This document shows, piece after piece, positions 13,297-13,425 of a stretch of 13,425 nucleotides of DNA; positions within the stretch are counted from its first letter, which is position 1; each line of letters opens with the position of its first letter. The stretch lies in assembly GCA_934654605.1 (NCBI GenBank), contig CAKUGH010000044.1:1-13425 (forward strand), given 5' to 3'. Source of the stretch: an uncultured Collinsella sp. Lineage in GTDB: Bacteria; Actinomycetota; Coriobacteriia; Coriobacteriales; Coriobacteriaceae. Under the pieces are notes generated by a model, which was not told the origin of the DNA, did not search any database, and was given only the letters and a program-made list of their open reading frames with translations. Position numbers and translations under genes: made by a program.

Positions 13297-13425
13297 GCCG
13301 CCCGTATCCATACGCGTGCCGAAAGGTATGCATGGACAGGCGGCTGCAAGGGTAGGGTGGTGGCATAGGACATTTGGAGGGTGAGTCGGCTCGGCTGCCG
13401 ACCATGCTGCTCCCGGGACGGCACC
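13297..13425 (+). ncRNA. Possible structured RNA or leader, cut by window end
   Basis: No convincing gene lies after the terminator, but the plus strand folds well. GCCGCC (13297-13302) pairs with GGCGGC (13339-13344), TCCAT (13307-13311) with ATGGA (13332-13336), and GCGTGCC (13314-13320) with GGTATGC (13325-13331), closed by GAAA. The two G-U pairs in the inner stem work only if the plus strand is the RNA. A second hairpin GTCGGC/GCCGAC (13385-13390, 13396-13401) follows. I could not match it to RNase P, SRP, tmRNA or a riboswitch class. It could be the leader of a gene beyond the edge. Function is unknown. Confidence 0.3.

Noticed and set aside
13297..13425. Identification of the right edge as RNase P, SRP RNA, tmRNA or T-box
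   Set aside because: The hallmark strings (GAGGAAAGTCC, GGAAGGGAGCAGC with its preceding arm, TGGNACCGC) are absent; CCCGGGAGCAGC on the minus strand is only superficially SRP-like and lacks the tetraloop.

Overview
The window looks like chromosome from a high-GC Coriobacteria-type actinobacterium. My best guess is Collinsella or a close relative. This rests on recognising the gene content, the tilS-hpt-ftsH order and the protein style, not on any database search. It is mostly a housekeeping region, and I see no CRISPR array, prophage, transposase or recognisable defence cluster.

Layout. Positions 1-55 are the 3' end of a 5S rRNA gene (the end of an rRNA operon), followed by a strong terminator. 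A minus-strand, AT-richer gene of unknown function (187-753) encodes a disordered protein with one C-terminal membrane anchor. It diverges from a small heat-shock protein gene (hsp20, 932-1363) across an AT-rich spacer with repeated boxes. Next come a minus-strand YycJ/WalJ-like metallo-beta-lactamase-fold nuclease (1439-2248), diverging from tilS (2297-3838), then hpt (3986-4534) and ftsH (4536-6674), with hpt and ftsH one base apart. After the ftsH terminator and a perfect 24-bp inverted repeat come a class I/II aminotransferase (6845-8035) and a YcdX-like PHP-domain phosphohydrolase (8195-9016), each with its own leader and terminator. A minus-strand RlmD/RlmC-type rRNA uracil-C5 methyltransferase (9118-10566) converges on the PHP gene. 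A 338-bp intergenic region (10567-10904) holds a 137-bp palindromic element with 34-bp perfect arms. It is followed by a three-gene polar amino acid ABC importer operon: binding lipoprotein (10905-11765), permease (11765-12418) and ATPase (12411-13175). The last ~170 bases after that operon's terminator contain no convincing gene but can fold into a long hairpin capped by a GAAA loop, perhaps the start of a structured RNA or leader cut by the window edge.

How the genes work together. tilS (tRNA-Ile lysidine synthesis), hpt (purine salvage) and ftsH (membrane protease) form the common bacterial translation/salvage/protein-quality cluster. The importer genes overlap at their junctions and should be co-translated. 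The other genes look like independent single-gene units. The most unusual content is non-coding: three different palindromic elements at operon boundaries, repeated boxes upstream of hsp20 and of the importer, a recurring TACAAT hexamer upstream of several genes, and the foldable RNA-like tail at the right edge.
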